Origin: Desulfobacterales bacterium
GTDB taxonomy: Bacteria; Desulfobacterota; Desulfobacteria; Desulfobacterales; JAEINQ01
Length of the DNA stretch: 55,575 nucleotides
Assembly: GCA_016342285.1 (NCBI GenBank)
Contig: JAEINQ010000046.1
Coordinates: forward strand, 1 to 55,575
Direction: 5' to 3'
Shown: one piece after another, positions 31,517-40,927 of the stretch
Layout: each line of letters opens with the position of its first letter
How positions within the stretch are numbered: the stretch's first letter is position 1
Position numbers and translations under genes: made by a program
The notes under the pieces: model-generated
Told to the model about the DNA's origin: nothing
Database searches by the model: none
What the model saw: only the letters and a program-made list of their open reading frames with translations

Positions 31517-33367
31517 TTAGAATCCGGGTAACCCGCTGAAGCCGCGCAGGCTCCAGTAGATCCCGGTGAGCACCAAAAGCAGGATATTGGCGGCAAACCA
31601 GACGGGAATGCCGATTCGGATAAAGTCTTTTGGTTCCAGGTAGCCGCTGGCGTAGACGATGGCGTTGGGCGGCGTGCCGATGATCAGGCAATAGGCAAAG
31701 GACGAGGCAATGGCTGTGCTCATGGCCATGAACGGCAGAAAGGTGGTGCCCGGATGGACCAGGCCGGCCATGTTCAGGGCAATGGGACCCACGGCCGCGG
31801 CCGCCGGTCCGTCGGCCATGAGGTTGGTCAAAACCGCCGTCAGTCCGTTGCTGACCGCCAGCAGGGGGAGCCCTGCGTCCATGCCCAGGGGGGCCAGGGC
31901 TTCGATGGCGCTTCGGGCCAGCCAGTAGGCCGCACCGGTGCTGTCCAGGGTCCGGCCGAAGATGATGGCGCCGGCATAGAGCCAGACCACGCCCCAGTCG
32001 ACTTTTTCCTGGTAGTCTCGCCAGTTGACCACCCCGGCCAGCAGGTAGGCCACGGCCCCGGCCACGGCGATGACCCCGATTCCCAGGCGCACCGGATAGA
32101 TACCCATGTTAAAGAAGGTTTTTTCGGTGAACCAGCCGAAAACCATGATGACAAAGATAATCAATGCCCAGAGCTGTTTCCGGTTCCAGCCGCCCATTTT
32201 TTCGGTCTCCCGGCGCAGGTGGGCCATGGCCGGGGCCAGGGAGGTGATCTGAGGTTTAAAACGCCAGTTCACCAGGAGCCATGTGATGGGAATCATTAAG
32301 AGCAGAAAGGGGAAACAGTAAGTGACCCACTGAAAATAGCCGATGTCCATGCCGAACATGTCGGTCAGGTAGGTCATCATAATGACGTTTCGTGCACCGC
32401 CCGAAGGGGCGCCGGGGCCGCCGATGTTGCAGGCCATGGCGATGGCGATCATCAGCATCTTGCCCAGTTCCGGGTCATCGGGGACCTCCGGGGACAAACT
32501 GTTCTGATAGAGCAGCATGCCGATGGGCAGGAACATGGCGGCCAGGGCGTGGTCAGAGATAAAGGCGGCCAGGGGGCTGATGATGATAAAAATAATCAGG
32601 GTAATCCAGCGTACGTCGGGAACGGCCAGTTTGCGAAACATCATCAGGCATACCCGTTTGTCCACGCCGGTTTTGACAAAGGCGGCGGCGAACATGAGGC
32701 TGCCCATGATAAACCAGCAGGCGTCGTCCCAATAGAGCATGGCCACCTGCTTGCGCGACACCACCCCGGTGAAGACCAGGATCAGCCCGATGCAAAAGGA
32801 GACCCCGGGCAAAGGAATGCATTCGGTGAGAAAGCACAGCACCACAAAGACGCCCATGGCCACGGCCACCTTGATGTGCCAGGCCCCCTTGTCCGCCGCC
32901 TTTTTATCCTGGCCTTGGAGATCTTCGTATTTGAGCCCGGTTTTTCGAAGTGCCATGGTCTTTTTCATCAACGATGCATAGGCCTCGTCGTCAACCTCTT
33001 CGGACACATAGGTGTGGGCCCGATTGAAATTTTTTTCATCCCCGGGGATTTTGTTTTTCTGAACCCATTTGAAATCCCGTTTGACGAACCGTTTTTTGGT
33101 CAGCGCCCCCATTTTCATGTTCTGTTCCATGATGCCGGCGACCAGGATTTGCCACTGTTCGGCATCACTGCTGGCGTGTCCAAAAAGTTCCGTTGTGACC
33201 AGGTTAATGACTTTTCCGGGGGCGACCCGGTATTCGGTTCCCACGTCCTTCATGCCGTAGGGGGTCGGCATGAACAGGATGACAAACAACAAGATTACGG
33301 GAATGCTGAACATCTTCCAGTCCACGTACTTGTCGTATCCGGTCACTTTCTTTTTTTTCTTTTCCAT
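31517..33367 (-). CDS. DASS/SLC13-family anion symporter (dicarboxylate or sulfate)
   Basis: 616-aa sodium-coupled anion transporter of the SLC13 (DASS) family. TM1 about 18-35 is followed by an unusually long soluble loop (about 40-165) before the transport core, which holds family motifs: CIPLPGVSFCIGL (first re-entrant), SPLAAFISDHALAAMFLPIGM, ACNIGGPGAPSGGARNV, LTNLMADGPAAAAVGP and IIGTPPNAIVYASGY. Likely substrates are sulfate or C4-dicarboxylates; the sequence does not decide. It is the last gene of a UspA-receiver-kinase-regulator-receiver/CBS operon, which suggests its expression or activity responds to that system. Ribosome site GAGGAG. Confidence 0.9.
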   Translation of the reverse strand: MEKKKKKVTGYDKYVDWKMFSIPVILLFVILFMPTPYGMKDVGTEYRVAPGKVINLVTTELFGHASSDAEQWQILVAGIMEQNMKMGALTKKRFVKRDFKWVQKNKIPGDEKNFNRAHTYVSEEVDDEAYASLMKKTMALRKTGLKYEDLQGQDKKAADKGAWHIKVAVAMGVFVVLCFLTECIPLPGVSFCIGLILVFTGVVSRKQVAMLYWDDACWFIMGSLMFAAAFVKTGVDKRVCLMMFRKLAVPDVRWITLIIFIIISPLAAFISDHALAAMFLPIGMLLYQNSLSPEVPDDPELGKMLMIAIAMACNIGGPGAPSGGARNVIMMTYLTDMFGMDIGYFQWVTYCFPFLLLMIPITWLLVNWRFKPQITSLAPAMAHLRRETEKMGGWNRKQLWALIIFVIMVFGWFTEKTFFNMGIYPVRLGIGVIAVAGAVAYLLAGVVNWRDYQEKVDWGVVWLYAGAIIFGRTLDSTGAAYWLARSAIEALAPLGMDAGLPLLAVSNGLTAVLTNLMADGPAAAAVGPIALNMAGLVHPGTTFLPFMAMSTAIASSFAYCLIIGTPPNAIVYASGYLEPKDFIRIGIPVWFAANILLLVLTGIYWSLRGFSGLPGF

Positions 33368-33401
33368 GGCGTGCGACTCCTCACATTAAAAAGCGTACCG
33401 G

Positions 33402-34304
33402 TCAGCCGATGATGCCGGCGATTTCAAAAAAGAGTTCCTGTTCCCGGACCACCCCGATCACTTTCCCATCACGAACCACACCGACCCGGCGGACCCGCTG
33501 GCTGACCATCAGGTCGGCCACCTCCATGAGATTGGCGCCGGCTGCAATTGTGACGGGGGTTTCGGACATGACGTCTTCCACCTTTTTTGACGTCAGGGTC
33601 TTGGCCTGAGAGGTGAACAGGCCGCTCCAGAAAAGGGTCGAATACTGCATGCTGTCGGCCATGGAGGGTTTGGGGGCGGAAAGATAGGCCGGTCGAAGGG
33701 CTTCGATCAGGTCGAGAATGGATAAAATGCCCACCAGATTGTTTTGGTGATCAAAGACCAGAATCGATCGATGCCCCGTCTCCATGATGCGGTTGCTGGC
33801 GACCAGTCCTTGAAAGGAGCGTTTGAGCTGGGCGATGGCTTCGCCGATGGTCTGCTCCGGACGGATGGTGGTGTAGTCTTCGACGCTGATCATGATGTCA
33901 GCGACGGACTTTTCTTCGGGTCGGCCGTCTGTCTGGGACGATGCGAAGGCGTCATTGATTTTAGCGGCCAGCAGGTCGATGTCACAGGGCTTGGAGAGAT
34001 AATCAAAAGCACCTTCGGCCAGCGAGGTTCGGGCCGATGCCTCGGCACCGTGTCCGGTGAGCATGATGACGCGTGTTTGGGCAGCGATTCGGCGAATTTC
34101 GGCCAGTGCCTGGATGCCGTCCATGCCGGGCATGCGGATATCCAGCACGACCACATCGTGGGGCGTCTGTTTGAGGATGTCGATGGCCTCGGACCCGCTT
34201 GCTGCCATGGTGGTGGCAAAGCCCCGGCGGTTGAGGATCCTGGCGGTGGTGGTGCGAAACTGCTCCTCGTCATCCACCATGAGTACCCTTATCTGTTTGG
34301 TCAT
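33402..34304 (-). CDS. response regulator with receiver and CBS-pair domains
   Basis: 300-aa paralogue of the protein at 13672: receiver 1-120 with DD at 11-12, D55 (VVLDIRMPG) and KPC lysine near 106, then two CBS units (133-215 and 245-300; VADIMISVEDYTTI, VEDVMSETPVTIA, VRRVGVVRDGKVIGVVREQEL). No DNA-binding domain. It lies just ahead of the DASS gene (34 bp), so it may gate the carrier by nucleotide sensing, as CBS pairs do in other transporters (inference). Confidence 0.92.
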   Translation of the reverse strand: MTKQIRVLMVDDEEQFRTTTARILNRRGFATTMAASGSEAIDILKQTPHDVVVLDIRMPGMDGIQALAEIRRIAAQTRVIMLTGHGAEASARTSLAEGAFDYLSKPCDIDLLAAKINDAFASSQTDGRPEEKSVADIMISVEDYTTIRPEQTIGEAIAQLKRSFQGLVASNRIMETGHRSILVFDHQNNLVGILSILDLIEALRPAYLSAPKPSMADSMQYSTLFWSGLFTSQAKTLTSKKVEDVMSETPVTIAAGANLMEVADLMVSQRVRRVGVVRDGKVIGVVREQELFFEIAGIIG

Positions 34305-34441
34305 GGTCTTTCTCCCTTGTCAGTGGTGCCTGTGGACTCGTGGTCCGTCGGTTTCGGCACGGGCGGCCGAACGGCGACGGGCCCACGGGGCGATTACGAT
34401 TTGTCCGGTTCCCGAAGGAATTCCCTTGGGAACCCGCTGGC

Positions 34442-34849
34442 TCAGCCAAGCTGGGCCACGCGGATTTTTTTATCCAGGGCCTGTCGTTTGAGAAAGGCCT
34501 CTTCGGCCTTGACCAAAAGGTCGTCGATGTCGACGGGCTTTATCAAGAAATCCGTGGCACCGGATTTAAGGCCATCGATGGCGGCTTCAACGGTGGCGTG
34601 TCCGGTGAGCATGATGACTTCCACCAGGGGGTGTCGGCGCTTGATCTCGCGCAGGGTGGCGATGCCGTCCATGCCCGGCATGCACGCGTCCAGCACCACC
34701 ACATGGATACGGTGACTTTTGAGCTTTTCCAGCGCTTCCATACCACTGCCGGCGGTCTCGACCCTAAAGCCCTTTCTGGTTGCCAGTTTTTCCATGGTGA
34801 CCAGAAACCGCTTTTCGTCATCCACCAGCATCAGTTTCATCTCCCCCAT
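34442..34849 (-). CDS. single-domain response regulator
   Basis: 135 aa receiver: DD at 10-11, D54 (VLDACMPG), LTGHAT and K near 105 (IKPVD), with a short helical tail (KRQALDKKIRVAQLG). No output domain. It starts 8 bp after the kinase stop; ATG 34849 is preceded by GGAG. Paralogue of 26717. Confidence 0.92.
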   Translation of the reverse strand: MGEMKLMLVDDEKRFLVTMEKLATRKGFRVETAGSGMEALEKLKSHRIHVVVLDACMPGMDGIATLREIKRRHPLVEVIMLTGHATVEAAIDGLKSGATDFLIKPVDIDDLLVKAEEAFLKRQALDKKIRVAQLG

Positions 34850-34857
34850 AATTCTCC

Positions 34858-36546
34858 TTACGGTGCCGCTCTGGGTATTCGGACCACAAAGGTCGTGGAC
34901 TCACGGGGTGTGCTGGTCACGTCCAGCGTTCCGCCCATGTTTTCAATAATGCCGTAGCAGACGGACAATCCAAGCCCGGTTCCCTTGCCCACCGGCTTTG
35001 TGGTGAAAAAGGGAGAAAATATTTTTTTGAGGTTTTCCGGTTTAATGCCGATGCCGTTGTCGGTGATGCGAACCACGGCACGGCCGTTTTCATCGGACTC
35101 CGTGAAAATGGCGATTCGGCCACCGTTGCCGTTGTGATTTTCTGAAACGGCGTCCATGGCGTTGTTGAACAGGTTTAAAAAAACCTGTTGCAGTTGAACC
35201 GGGTCGGCATGAACCGTGGGCGTGTCCGAGGCAAATTTGCGATCCAAGGCGATTCCACGGAGTGTCGCCTGGTTTTCCACCATGGCAAGGACTTCTTCAA
35301 TAAAGGTTTTTAGGGCCATGGTTTGCGGCTGCGGGTCGTTTTGGCGGCCGAATTTGAGGATGCCCCGGGTAATGGCAGCACAGCGGGAGACCTGAAGGCC
35401 GATCTGCGCGACGGCTTCTTTCAGCTCTTTGACGGCTTGATCCGGTTTTTCCCGGCCTTCTTGGAAATCGTCGAGAACAACGCCGATCATGGCCTGTTCG
35501 CTCTTGATGATCTGCAGCGGATTGTTGATTTCATGGGCGAAGCCGGCGGCCATCTCACCGATTTCGGCCAGGCGGCTGGCGCCGATGAGTTGCTGACTGA
35601 GGCGGTCGCGTTCGGCATCGGCTTGTTCGATGCGGCTGACGATGCGACCTGTCAGGACAAAGGCGACGGCCGTGATGCCCCCACCGCCCACGATGGAGAT
35701 CAGTAAAATCAGATAGGCCGCGGCCTGAAGATCGGCAAAGGCGTCGCTTTTTTCCTGACGGACCACCAAAAGCCATTGCCGGTCCCGAAGCCAGACCGTG
35801 GTGTAGAGATAAGCGCCTTCCCCGGGGGGCTTGCCCATGAAGGTATGGATGTCACCGGTGGCGTTGGCCGGCTCGACCATATCTTGCGGCTTTTCCATCA
35901 GGCCGCCGCCCGATCGCCGGTCGGTTTGTAAGACTCCGTTGAGGTTGAGGATATAGGCCTCACCGGTTTTTCCCATGCGGACCCCTTTGACCAGTTCGTT
36001 GAACATCAGTGAGTCGATGGTGGAGCGCAACACCCAAGGGAGGCCGCCGTTTTGATGGACCACGACGGCGATGATGAAGTGAGGGACCTTGCGGAATCCG
36101 AGGAAAACATCACTGATATAAACCCCCTGATCCAAGACCTTTTTGAACCATTCGGTTTGGCTGTAGTCGCGCCCGGCCAGGTGGAAAGGGCCCTGATAGG
36201 CCACATGCATGCCGTTGGCGTCGAACACGCCCAGGTCGACGAATGCCGGAGATCGTTGCTGAAGCCGCGTAAAGACGGTTTGGAGGGTCTGAGGGCGGCT
36301 CAGTGCTTCGAAGGAATGGGTGTCGCCGATCAACGCCAGATCGCGCCGGCGTTCCGAGAGAAACGATTCGATGGCTTGCCGGTGGTCGGTGACAATCCGC
36401 CGCATGGTGTTCCGGGTTTGCATCTCCAGGGACCGGGAGAAGTAGAAAAACCCGGTGATCAAAGAGAGAACAAAGGGGATGACCGGTACTGCGATCATGC
36501 AGATCAGAACCATGCGACGGACTCGGGCGTAGTGGTTGGCTTTCAT
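34858..36546 (-). CDS. Cache-type sensor histidine kinase
   Basis: 562 aa from ATG 36546, which has GAGG just upstream; the frame is open up to 36948 but that overlaps the receiver gene out of frame. TM1 about 12-36, sensor with LGVFDANGMHVAYQGP and GVYISDVFLGFR, TM2 about 276-300, HisKA H338 (GFAHEINNP), HATPase with QQVFLNLFNNA, DNGIGI and GTGLGL. Fourth member of the local kinase family, in one operon with UspA, receivers and the DASS carrier. Confidence 0.93.
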   Translation of the reverse strand: MKANHYARVRRMVLICMIAVPVIPFVLSLITGFFYFSRSLEMQTRNTMRRIVTDHRQAIESFLSERRRDLALIGDTHSFEALSRPQTLQTVFTRLQQRSPAFVDLGVFDANGMHVAYQGPFHLAGRDYSQTEWFKKVLDQGVYISDVFLGFRKVPHFIIAVVVHQNGGLPWVLRSTIDSLMFNELVKGVRMGKTGEAYILNLNGVLQTDRRSGGGLMEKPQDMVEPANATGDIHTFMGKPPGEGAYLYTTVWLRDRQWLLVVRQEKSDAFADLQAAAYLILLISIVGGGGITAVAFVLTGRIVSRIEQADAERDRLSQQLIGASRLAEIGEMAAGFAHEINNPLQIIKSEQAMIGVVLDDFQEGREKPDQAVKELKEAVAQIGLQVSRCAAITRGILKFGRQNDPQPQTMALKTFIEEVLAMVENQATLRGIALDRKFASDTPTVHADPVQLQQVFLNLFNNAMDAVSENHNGNGGRIAIFTESDENGRAVVRITDNGIGIKPENLKKIFSPFFTTKPVGKGTGLGLSVCYGIIENMGGTLDVTSTPRESTTFVVRIPRAAP

Positions 36547-36560
36547 CAAGGCCTCATTGT

Positions 36561-36577
36561 CTTTACACCCTGTAAAC
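36561..36577. promoter_or_regulatory. palindrome like the UAS, inside an operon
   Basis: CTTTACACCCTGTAAAC: 6/7 matched arms around 3 bp, same half-sites as at 5146 and 41046. It lies in the short gap between receiver stop (36596) and kinase start (36546), with no sigma-54 promoter downstream, so it may not be a functional enhancer. Confidence 0.35.
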
Positions 36578-36595
36578 CCGCTGATTCTGGCGTTT

Positions 36596-36991
36596 TCATC
36601 GGCGGGAAGCGGCATGGTGACCGGCGATTCGGCCTTCCAGTTCCGAAATAATCTGTTTGAGCCGTTCGATGCTGCTTCCCTGCTTTTCAACCACAAAGAC
36701 GCGTCCTTGGCCCATGGGGGGAAACTCCTCCGATCGCAGGGTATGAATGATGATGGAGAGTTTCGGGAGCCGATCCAGCAGGGTGGCCAGGAGCGTTTCT
36801 CCGTGGGTGTCCGGCAGATCCGGATCGATGATGAGCAGGTCCGAGCCGTCCGTCCCGTAGACATCGGCCAGGATGGTATCGGCGTTTTCGGCGGTTCGGA
36901 CCCGATAGCGCGCTTCGGTAAATTCCCGCTGAAGATAATTGCGGACATGGGGATTTCTGTCGGCGATCAAAAGGCTGAGTGCTTTTTCCAT
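36596..36991 (-). CDS. atypical receiver-domain protein
   Basis: 131 aa. Receiver fold with D56 (IIDPDLPD), but the usual N-terminal acidic pair is reduced (LLIADRN) and the Thr/Ser box is weak (IIHTLRSEEF); Lys in VVEKQG may replace the conserved Lys. Probably a degenerate or phosphorylation-independent receiver. It follows UspA by 9 bp and precedes the kinase in the same operon. Ribosome site AGGAC. Confidence 0.75.
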   Translation of the reverse strand: MEKALSLLIADRNPHVRNYLQREFTEARYRVRTAENADTILADVYGTDGSDLLIIDPDLPDTHGETLLATLLDRLPKLSIIIHTLRSEEFPPMGQGRVFVVEKQGSSIERLKQIISELEGRIAGHHAASRR

Positions 36992-37000
36992 GTCCTGTCC

Positions 37001-37447
37001 TCACCGGCGGTTTCGAACGATCATGACACTGCAAGGCGCCCGGTGGACGATCCGTTTGGCGACGCTGCCGAAGATTACGAGACCCATGCCGCTGAGGCCG
37101 AAGGCGCCCATGATTGCCAGGTCGATGCCGGCCTCGGTCAGGTGGTTCAAAATTACGGTGGACACGTGGCCACTGAGGACCATCAGCCGGTGGTCCACAA
37201 GGTTATCCAAGCGGTCGCCGTAGGTTCGCTGCATCTCCTCTTCGAGGTTCTGAATCAGGGTCTGGGATGCTTCCTGGGAGATGCTGCCGCCTTCAGGATC
37301 CATGACAAAAGGATTGATCACGGGTGGCAGGACGTGAAGAACGTCCAGCGAGGCGCTGTATTGTTTGGCCAGATCCAGAGCCGCGTCAAAGGCCACATGG
37401 GCGTTTTCAGAAAAATCCGTGCAGATGGCGATCTTTTTTATGGTCAT
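37001..37447 (-). CDS. universal stress protein (UspA fold), ATP-binding type
   Basis: 148 aa: first strand KKIAICTDFSE, and the nucleotide motif GAFGLSGMGLVIFGS matching G-2x-G-9x-G-S. First gene of the DASS operon as far as visible. GAAAGGAG precedes the ATG. Its promoter must lie inside or next to repeat copy C. Confidence 0.92.
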   Translation of the reverse strand: MTIKKIAICTDFSENAHVAFDAALDLAKQYSASLDVLHVLPPVINPFVMDPEGGSISQEASQTLIQNLEEEMQRTYGDRLDNLVDHRLMVLSGHVSTVILNHLTEAGIDLAIMGAFGLSGMGLVIFGSVAKRIVHRAPCSVMIVRNRR

Positions 37448-37472
37448 GGGGTGCTCCTTTCGTTGTTTAATG

Positions 37473-37682
37473 GGTCCTGGAAATCCGTTCTCTCAGGGCA
37501 TGGCCAGAGTCAATTGGTCATGCTGTTCCATTTGTTGGCCAATGCCTAAAATGCGCTAAAATGTGAAATGCCTAATCCGCCAAAAGAAAAGGCGGACAAG
37601 AGTTGTGGAGTCGCTTCGCTCCGGTTTTTTAAGTTAAAATATGGCAGAATACCTCACTTGGTCATTGGACATTTATTCTCTT
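37473..37682. repeat. nonamer-armed palindromic intergenic element, copy C
   Basis: Shares with copy A the AGGGCATGG left block, AATGCCTAAAATGCGCTAAA arm, CCGCC/GGCGG and GGAGTCGCTTCGCTCC stems and ATATGGCAGAAT. The right nonamer array is replaced by heptamer-like text (TTGGTCA, TTGGACA). The tail runs into the 3' end of the next gene, whose last codons fall in the CCCC...GGGG tail. Confidence 0.75.
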
Positions 37683-40178
37683 TCAGGGGCCACCTGAGGC
37701 CACTGGCTTTGCCGGTGGTAAAGCACTTCCGCTCCCCCCTTTTTCCAGGTCCAGGGTGAGTTCATATTCCGATGTTCCCGTTATCCGTTTGACGCGAAAA
37801 CCGAGTTTTTTCCCCAATGCCAGCATTTGGGTGTTTTCGGACAGGACCGTGCCGTGCACGTGGACAATGCCCCACTGCCTGGCGATGTCCAGGCAGCGTT
37901 GGAGCAGGGCTGCCCCGATCCCTTTTCCCTGCCATCGGTCGGCAGCCACCACCGAGAATTCCGCGCGGTCGGGTGAGCGTTCGGTGATGATACGGGCCAC
38001 CGCCAGCAGGGTTTCGCGGCCGTCGACGTCGGCAAGGGCCACCAGGGCGATTTCACGGTCGTAGTCGATCTGGGTGAATCGGGCCAGCATTTTAGGCGAC
38101 AACTGTCGCATGGGGGTAAAGAACCGCCGGTAAACGCTTCGAGGAGAAAGCGAGGCAAAGTGTTGTTCCATCAGGGGCGCGTCTTCGGGTCGGATGGGGC
38201 GGATGAACAGGGCCGTGTCGTCCCGTGTCGTGATTCGGGTTTCGTACTGGCGCGGATAAGGGCTGATGATCAGATGCATGGGGGCTGCAACCGATGACGC
38301 GGAGAGTTGTACCCGGGTGCAAACCGCGCTGATTTGTGTGGGAGACACGGCCAGGGGGTTGATTTCCACCGCGGTGATTTCCGGGAAGTCCGAGACTAGT
38401 TGCCCCAAACGAACAAGGACTTCTTCCAGAAGGCCCTGTTCGGTGGTCACCCCCTTGCAATGGCGTTCCAGGAAGCGGTGGACCGGAGACGCCTCCACCA
38501 TGCGTCGGGCCAACAGGCGGTTGAGAGGCGGCAGGGCGATGGCGAGGTTCTGGAATATACCGGTCATTTCGCCCCCCATGCCCAGGTACAGGACCGGGCC
38601 TAAGAGATTCATTTGAATGGCCCCGACCACCAGCATTCCTTGGGGTGGCGCACCGGTCTTGCTGTGCGCTGATGCCGGGTCGAGCCTCTCGACGGTGGCG
38701 GACAAAATGCCGTAGGCACCCAGCAGGTCTTGGATTTGTGAATCGGTCAGCTGGCCCCCGCTTTTGATGCCCGATTCGATGCGTTGCCGGGCCGTTGCGG
38801 TATCAAAGGAGAGTTCTCGGGGCAGGCTGGACGGGATTTCCTGAAGCATGGCCAGGTTTCGTTTGTATCGAAGCAGGTTGTTGAAGGCCCGGATGGCCCG
38901 TTCCGGTGTTTCGAAACTGGCGATGCCGGCTTCGTTTAAGACCCGCCGGCTCTCCTCTACCGCCGGTCCGCCCATCCACGAGGTGAAGACCGGCCGCCGA
39001 TTGCCGGTTAAAAGGTCGGCGAGACTTCGGGCGACCGCTTCGGGTTGGGCGATGACGTGGGGCGAAAGAACGATCATCAGGCTGTTGACTTCCCGGGCGG
39101 CCAGGCAGATTTCGGCTGCCTGGCGATAGTGTTCGGGGGTTGCGTCGGCCAGAAGATCAAGGGGATTGGTCGGCTGAAGCTCAGGAAGCATGTGCGTCAG
39201 GTTGTTGAGCGTTTCCGCGGAGAGTTCGGCCGGTTTCAATCCGTATCGCGCCAGGGCATCGGCAGCCATGATCCCCGGGCCACAACCGTTGGTCAGGATC
39301 GCCATGGCATCCCCGGACGGGCGGGGCTGTTTGGCCAGCAGCTCAGCGCAGTCGAAAAGCTCTTCAAAGGTGTCGACGCGAACGATGCCGGCGCGTTGGA
39401 AGGCCGCGTCGTATGCTGCGTCCAGGTTCACCGGTGAATCCGGCCCCCTGCTGTTCCGGCGTCCGGCTTTCAGGGCGATGATGGGCTTGATTCGGGATAC
39501 GGCGCGGGCCGCGCTCATGAAGGGGCGGAGTTTTCGGAGGTGTTCCACGTAGAGGACGATGCTACCCACCTTGGGGTCGTTGCCCAGGTAGTCGATGATG
39601 TCGGCAAAATCAACGTCCATCATGGTTCCGAGGCTGATGAAATGACTAAAGCCGATCCGTTCGCGGATGGAGAGATCCAAGATGGTTGCGGCGATGGTAC
39701 TGCTCTGGGAAATGAAGGCGATGGAGCCGGGGATAGGCCGATGGCGGGCCGCTGACAAATAAAGGCCGGCGTGAGGGCATGCGAATCCCATGGAATTGGG
39801 GCCGATCAGGCGGATGCCGGTCAGGTCTGCTTCGGCCCGAATGCGGCTCTCCAAGGCGCTGCTGTTGTCGATGCTGTCCCGGCTTCCCGAGGAGATCAGG
39901 GCCAGGCGGCAAATACCCGCTTCGGTACAGGCCCGGACCGCTTTGGGCAGGTCAGCGGCGTCCACCGCCAGGACCGCCAGGTCCACCGGCCCGTCCAGGT
40001 TCTTGACATGGGGCCGGGTCGGAAGATCCCAGACCTTTTTTTCTTGGGCATTGATTGGGAATATCTCACCGGTAAACTGGCCGTGGATCAGGTTCCGCAT
40101 GAGGGTGGCACCGATGCTGCCGGTTGCCTGGCTGGCGCCGATGACGGCGACGGATTTGGGCTGAAACAGTTTATCCAT
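37683..40178 (-). CDS. Pat-like protein: degenerate acyl-CoA synthetase with C-terminal GNAT
   Basis: 831 aa from ATG 40178 (GGAGGGAG upstream). N-terminal CoA-binding domain (AVIGASQATGSIG), a ligase-CoA-like middle (GCGPGIMAADALARYG), a shortened ATP-grasp region, and a C-terminal GNAT (about 655-815; RPIRPEDAPLMEQHF, RWQGKGIGAALLQRCLDIA). The ADP-forming synthetase relatives have a phospho-His in a SHTGALAG segment; here the place reads DSPVNLDAAYDAAF, with no His. The first ATP-grasp part appears deleted. These losses match protein acetyltransferases of the Pat/PatZ type, so I infer lysine acetylation, not acetate activation. The start overlaps the upstream CBS-ACT stop by 8 nt. Confidence 0.88.
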   Translation of the reverse strand: MDKLFQPKSVAVIGASQATGSIGATLMRNLIHGQFTGEIFPINAQEKKVWDLPTRPHVKNLDGPVDLAVLAVDAADLPKAVRACTEAGICRLALISSGSRDSIDNSSALESRIRAEADLTGIRLIGPNSMGFACPHAGLYLSAARHRPIPGSIAFISQSSTIAATILDLSIRERIGFSHFISLGTMMDVDFADIIDYLGNDPKVGSIVLYVEHLRKLRPFMSAARAVSRIKPIIALKAGRRNSRGPDSPVNLDAAYDAAFQRAGIVRVDTFEELFDCAELLAKQPRPSGDAMAILTNGCGPGIMAADALARYGLKPAELSAETLNNLTHMLPELQPTNPLDLLADATPEHYRQAAEICLAAREVNSLMIVLSPHVIAQPEAVARSLADLLTGNRRPVFTSWMGGPAVEESRRVLNEAGIASFETPERAIRAFNNLLRYKRNLAMLQEIPSSLPRELSFDTATARQRIESGIKSGGQLTDSQIQDLLGAYGILSATVERLDPASAHSKTGAPPQGMLVVGAIQMNLLGPVLYLGMGGEMTGIFQNLAIALPPLNRLLARRMVEASPVHRFLERHCKGVTTEQGLLEEVLVRLGQLVSDFPEITAVEINPLAVSPTQISAVCTRVQLSASSVAAPMHLIISPYPRQYETRITTRDDTALFIRPIRPEDAPLMEQHFASLSPRSVYRRFFTPMRQLSPKMLARFTQIDYDREIALVALADVDGRETLLAVARIITERSPDRAEFSVVAADRWQGKGIGAALLQRCLDIARQWGIVHVHGTVLSENTQMLALGKKLGFRVKRITGTSEYELTLDLEKGGSGSALPPAKPVASGGP

Positions 40179-40851
40179 AAATCTCCCTCCGTTTTTCCCG
40201 GTGGTCAACCATGTAGAGCAGGGTTGCCTTGCCGGCCAATACCTCTTTGAGCCGGCCCAGGCTGGGGCGGTCAATGTCGACCACGCGGATGAAAAGGCGG
40301 CGGTACCCTTCGGGAACCCGCTCGTAGGAGGACAGAATGCTCGACACCCGCCCGCCGTAAGTCCGAATGGTGTCGGTGATGTCACGAATGCATCCCGGGC
40401 GGTCCAGAGCCTGAAACGCGAACTGAATGCCCCGTTTGCCGACACCGGTCAGGGAGATGATGACACGGAAGATATCGCTTTTGGTGATGACCCCCATGAG
40501 TTTTCCGGTGGTATCGGTCACAGGAAGCCCCGAGATCTTGTTGACCAGGAGGATTTCGGCCGCTTCTTCCATGGTCAGGTCTGCATGAATGGTGATGGGA
40601 TGGGGCGACATGATTTCCCGGACCTGCAGGGTTTTCAGCAGTTCTTCGTGTTCGTGGGGCTTGAGCTTGTGATTGGGAGAGGCTGCCGCGCGCTTGAGGT
40701 CGCTGTCCGTGGCGATACCGGCCAATATTCGGTCTTCCATGACCGGCAGGAAGCTGATGTCATGCTGTCTCATGAGGTTGGCGGCGGCCTGTGGGGTCGC
40801 GTCCGCATCAATGGCGATGGCCGGCGTACTCATCCAGTAACGGACCAACAT
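40171..40851 (-). CDS. CBS-pair plus ACT sensor protein
   Basis: 226 aa from ATG 40851 (GGAGG upstream). CBS 1 (1-60; AIDADATPQAAANLM, LPVMEDRILAGIATDSDL), CBS 2 (75-135; TIHADLTMEEAAEIL, GLPVTDTTGKLMGVITKSDI), ACT-like domain (145-226; GIQFAFQALDRPGCIRDITD). Such proteins sense adenine nucleotides and amino acids; AcuB is a known example linked to acetyl-CoA synthetase control. Coupled to the Pat-like gene by overlap. Preceded by a sigma-54 promoter and palindrome. Confidence 0.9.
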   Translation of the reverse strand: MLVRYWMSTPAIAIDADATPQAAANLMRQHDISFLPVMEDRILAGIATDSDLKRAAASPNHKLKPHEHEELLKTLQVREIMSPHPITIHADLTMEEAAEILLVNKISGLPVTDTTGKLMGVITKSDIFRVIISLTGVGKRGIQFAFQALDRPGCIRDITDTIRTYGGRVSSILSSYERVPEGYRRLFIRVVDIDRPSLGRLKEVLAGKATLLYMVDHREKRREIYG

Positions 40852-40927
40852 GGAAACCCTCCTTTTCAGCCGGTGGGTGGACACGGCGCCTTTTCGGCTC
40901 CGGCCATGCCCGACACCATGGACTTAG

